Origin: Streptomyces nigrescens
GTDB lineage: Bacteria; Actinomycetota; Actinomycetes; Streptomycetales; Streptomycetaceae
Assembly: GCA_024349765.1 (NCBI GenBank)
Contig: AP026073.1
Span: forward strand, 7,316,001 to 7,380,000
Length of the DNA: 64,000 nucleotides
Direction: 5' to 3'
Shown: in pieces, positions 62,015-64,000 of the stretch
How the letters are laid out: each line of letters begins with the position of its first letter
How positions within the stretch are numbered: position 1 is the first letter of the stretch
Translations under genes and position numbers: made by a program
Notes under the pieces: generated by a model
What the model saw: the letters and a program-made list of their open reading frames with translations, nothing else
Told to the model about the DNA's origin: nothing
Databases searched by the model: none

Positions 62015-62355
62015 GTCCCGTCCCCTATCGCTACGCGACTCGCACTCCGCGAACTCGCGGACTTTTACGATGCAGGGATCGGGAAATCCGAGTGGATCTT
62101 GGTCCAAATCTGTGGACAACTCCGCGCCTGTGAATATCCCCGTCACCTATTCCAGCGACCGGCGGCCACTTCCGTGACGCAAGAGGGCCCGCGAGGTGCT
62201 CCGGGGGCACGAGGGAGCGACCCGTCGGGGCCTTCCTCAGAGCAGCAAGATGACTACGGTGCGTAAGGGGAGGGAGGCGTCGTGAAGGCAGGCCCCGAGC
62301 GGGCGCAAAGGCGGGCGGATCGGTGCCTCACGGCGAAAAAGGCCCCCGGACATGC

Positions 62356-62390
62356 GACGACCCCCGCCGGGGGGGAGAGCGGGGGTCGTC
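62356..62390 (+). terminator. 12-bp perfect hairpin upstream of the HAD gene
   Basis: GACGACCCCCGC (62356-62367) pairs with GCGGGGGTCGTC (62379-62390). It separates the tad promoter region from the HAD promoter and could stop transcription in either direction. Confidence 0.6.
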
Positions 62391-62502
62391 CCCACGGCCG
62401 ACTCGGGGGGGGAGGAGCCGGACCGGGTTAGCACGGTCGCGAACGATCCGTGACTTCCATGGTGTACCCGAGAGCCTTCTCAGGCAAACCCACGCGCCAG
62501 AC

Positions 62503-62531
62503 CTTACGCCGAATGGTGGGCCGCCTATGCT
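62503..62531 (+). promoter_or_regulatory. Leaderless-type promoter of the HAD gene
   Basis: CTTACG (62503-62508), a 17-bp spacer and TATGCT (62526-62531), seven bases before the GTG start. No ribosome site exists in between, so transcription probably starts at or next to the start codon. Confidence 0.55.
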
Positions 62532-62537
62532 CACCCC

Positions 62538-63422
62538 GTGGAAAACCACTCCGTGCCTCACTCGACGCCCCGTACTGCCGCGTTCTTCGACTTGGACAAG
62601 ACCGTCATTGCTAAGTCGAGCACGCTGACCTTCAGCAAGTCGTTCTACCAAGGCGGCCTGATCAATCGGCGGGCCGTACTGCGCACTGCGTATGCCCAGT
62701 TCGTGTTCCTCGCGGGCGGTGCCGACCACGATCAGATGGAGCGGATGCGGGAATATCTCTCCTCCTTGTGCCGCGGCTGGGACGTGTCCCAGGTGCGGGA
62801 GATCGTCGCCGAGACACTGCACGATCTGATCGACCCGATCATTTACGACGAGGCGGCCTCACTCATCGAGGAACATCACGCCGCCGGGCGCGATGTCGTC
62901 ATTGTCTCCACCTCGGGTGCCGAGGTCGTCGAACCGATCGGGGAACTTCTCGGTGCCGACCGGGTCGTGGCCACCCGTATGGTCGTCGGCGAGGACGGCC
63001 GATTCACCGGAGAGGTGGAGTATTACGCCTACGGCCCCACCAAGGCGGAGGCCGTCCGGGAGCTCGCCGAGTCGGAGGGCTATGACCTGGAGCGCTGTTA
63101 TGCGTACAGCGATTCGGCAACCGACGTCCCGATGCTGTCGGCCGTGGGGCATCCGTGCGCGGTCAATCCGGACCGCGCACTGCGTCGCGAGGCCGTCGCC
63201 CGGGGCTGGCCGATCCTCTCCTTCAACCGCCCGGTCCCGCTCAAGCAGCGGCTGCCGGTGCTGTCCATGCCGTCCCGGCCGGCGCTCGCCGCCATGGCCG
63301 CGGTGAGCGCGGCGGCCGCCACCGCCACCCTGGTCTGGTACGCGAGCCGGCGGAAAACCGCTGAGCCGCGCCTGGCTCGTATTGGCCGGACCGGCCGCGC
63401 CGCCCGTATTGACCGCGTTTGA
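62538..63422 (+). CDS. HAD-IB family phosphatase (SerB-like)
   Basis: 294 aa. Motif I is AAFFDLDKTVIAKSST, motif II VIVSTSGAEV, and motif III/IV YAYSDSATDVPMLSAVGHP, the TIGR01490 subfamily IB pattern related to phosphoserine phosphatase. A membrane helix near the C-terminus (ALAAMAAVSAAAATATLVWY) suggests anchoring. Equivalent genes lie beside the tad cluster in Mycobacterium (Rv3661). Substrate unknown. Confidence 0.9.
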   Translation: MENHSVPHSTPRTAAFFDLDKTVIAKSSTLTFSKSFYQGGLINRRAVLRTAYAQFVFLAGGADHDQMERMREYLSSLCRGWDVSQVREIVAETLHDLIDPIIYDEAASLIEEHHAAGRDVVIVSTSGAEVVEPIGELLGADRVVATRMVVGEDGRFTGEVEYYAYGPTKAEAVRELAESEGYDLERCYAYSDSATDVPMLSAVGHPCAVNPDRALRREAVARGWPILSFNRPVPLKQRLPVLSMPSRPALAAMAAVSAAAATATLVWYASRRKTAEPRLARIGRTGRAARIDRV

Positions 63423-63812
63423 AGCCAAACGTAAAGATCTGCGGCCCGGGGTTCCGCTTGCCCGGCACGAGGAGTACAAAGGACTTAACGGCCCGCGAGA
63501 CCAAGGACATCCGAGAGGAACACCTTTAACGCAGCAAAGTGGCCCACGGACCGATGCATGAATGCTGGGCACCCACGCGACGCCGACCCGTCGATTACGG
63601 GCCAGCCGCACCAGGTAACCGGACGAAGATTCCGACCTGATGGGCAATATTCGAGCACGCACTGGTAACCGGGCAGACATGCCAGCGGCGGTACCATCGA
63701 TTGGTACCGCCGCAACCCTGTGTTCGGGCCAAATCAGGCAATGCGTTCCGGAATTCCGGCTACCGGGTCGGATACCGCCGCCCTCACCGGCCGGATACCG
63801 CGCCTCCGCCGC
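63423..63812. other. Gap between convergent genes
   Basis: 390 bp between the HAD gene and the convergent last gene. Apart from the hairpin at 63685-63713 and a slightly lower GC content, I see nothing in it. Confidence 0.55.
63685..63713. terminator. 11-bp perfect hairpin
   Basis: GCGGCGGTACC (63685-63695) pairs with GGTACCGCCGC (63703-63713) around ATCGATT. It sits between two convergent genes and can act for both. Confidence 0.7.
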
Positions 63813-64000
63813 TCATGCCGCGCCGCGCTGGAGGGCCTCACAGACCGCCGTGCTCTCCCGTACGCCGAGCTCCACCGCGCGTCCGCAGTGGGCGATCCAT
63901 CCGGCGACACCCTCCGGGGTGCCCGAGACATAGCCCTCCAGGGCCGCCACGTAGGCCGCCCGGCCCAGTTCCGCGTGCCCCACCTCGGCGGGGCAGATCG
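63813..64000 (-). CDS. Conserved protein, C-terminal fragment
   Basis: The last 62 codons of a gene that continues beyond the window. It reads ICPAEVGHAELGRAAYVAAL, then EGYVSGTPEGVAGWIAHCGR and ESTAVCEALQRGAA before TGA. I do not recognise a catalytic motif. Position next to the HAD-IB gene matches Rv3662c in Mycobacterium, a conserved protein of unknown function, so it may be that family. Confidence 0.65.
   Translation of the reverse strand, partial: ICPAEVGHAELGRAAYVAALEGYVSGTPEGVAGWIAHCGRAVELGVRESTAVCEALQRGAA

Larger units (their letters stand above)
62015..62537. other. Divergent region between the tad operon and the HAD gene
   Basis: 523 bp. It holds the tad promoter on the left, a strong hairpin (62356-62390) and the leaderless-type promoter of the HAD gene on the right. 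A 49-codon frame from GTG 62281 with a good ribosome site exists, but it is basic, Gly-rich and crosses the hairpin; I do not annotate it. Confidence 0.55.

Noticed and set aside
62281-62430. 49-codon frame with a good ribosome site upstream of the HAD gene
   Set aside because: The product is basic and Gly-rich, its coding part crosses a perfect hairpin, and I know no family like it. Conservation across species would be needed.

Overview
The window is high-GC actinobacterial DNA, almost certainly a Streptomyces chromosome. It carries the block holB - tmk - topA - H+-pyrophosphatase - apgA/bldG - YprA-type helicase - tad pilus genes - HAD-IB hydrolase, an order shared by streptomycetes and in part by mycobacteria. 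GTG/TTG starts, four-base gene overlaps and an ABC sugar importer without its own ATPase also fit.

Left chromosomal arm (1-8.4 kb): a partial arylamine N-acetyltransferase, a membrane acyltransferase, a secreted glycerophosphodiesterase, a double-domain GNAT, and a solute-binding lipoprotein with two permeases.

Integrated mobile element (about 8.81-34.79 kb): a 43-bp direct repeat equal to the 3' part of tRNA-Thr(CGT) bounds a roughly 25.9-kb element. At its right end are a tyrosine integrase, an XRE regulator and an excisionase-like protein next to the intact tRNA. Inside each end lies the same pair of 9-bp sites 11 bp apart, which look like integrase arm sites. The backbone has a relaxase, MobC, a DUF2637 membrane protein and a DUF3631 ATPase. 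I see no FtsK/TraB-type translocase and no known replication initiator, so it looks mobilizable rather than self-transmissible. Cargo: a complete type I restriction-modification operon with an HExxH peptidase; HD, NUDIX, XRE/DUF5919 and HAD genes around a repeated GGACGT operator; a possible RiPP-type locus (53-aa peptide, JmjC/cupin oxygenase, aldo/keto reductase, kinase-fold protein); and a WXG100 / polymorphic toxin / immunity set. Left of the left repeat lies a decayed integrase, evidence of an older element at the same tRNA.

Right chromosomal arm (34.8-64 kb): tripeptidyl-aminopeptidase-like lipoprotein, DNA polymerase III delta', a transporter-like/thymidylate kinase fusion, topoisomerase I, small membrane and secreted proteins, a methyltransferase, a lipoprotein, H+-PPase, ApgA/BldG, a DEAD/DEAH helicase, the tad operon (cpaE-tadA-tadB-tadC, flp, tadE, tadE-like) and a HAD hydrolase with a leaderless-type promoter. 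Several intergenic gaps here hold minisatellites or strong hairpins.

The most interesting targets are the peptide/oxygenase/reductase locus at 20.6-22.9 kb, the end-site architecture of the element, and the toxin with a Cys-His protease-like C-terminus at 24.5 kb.
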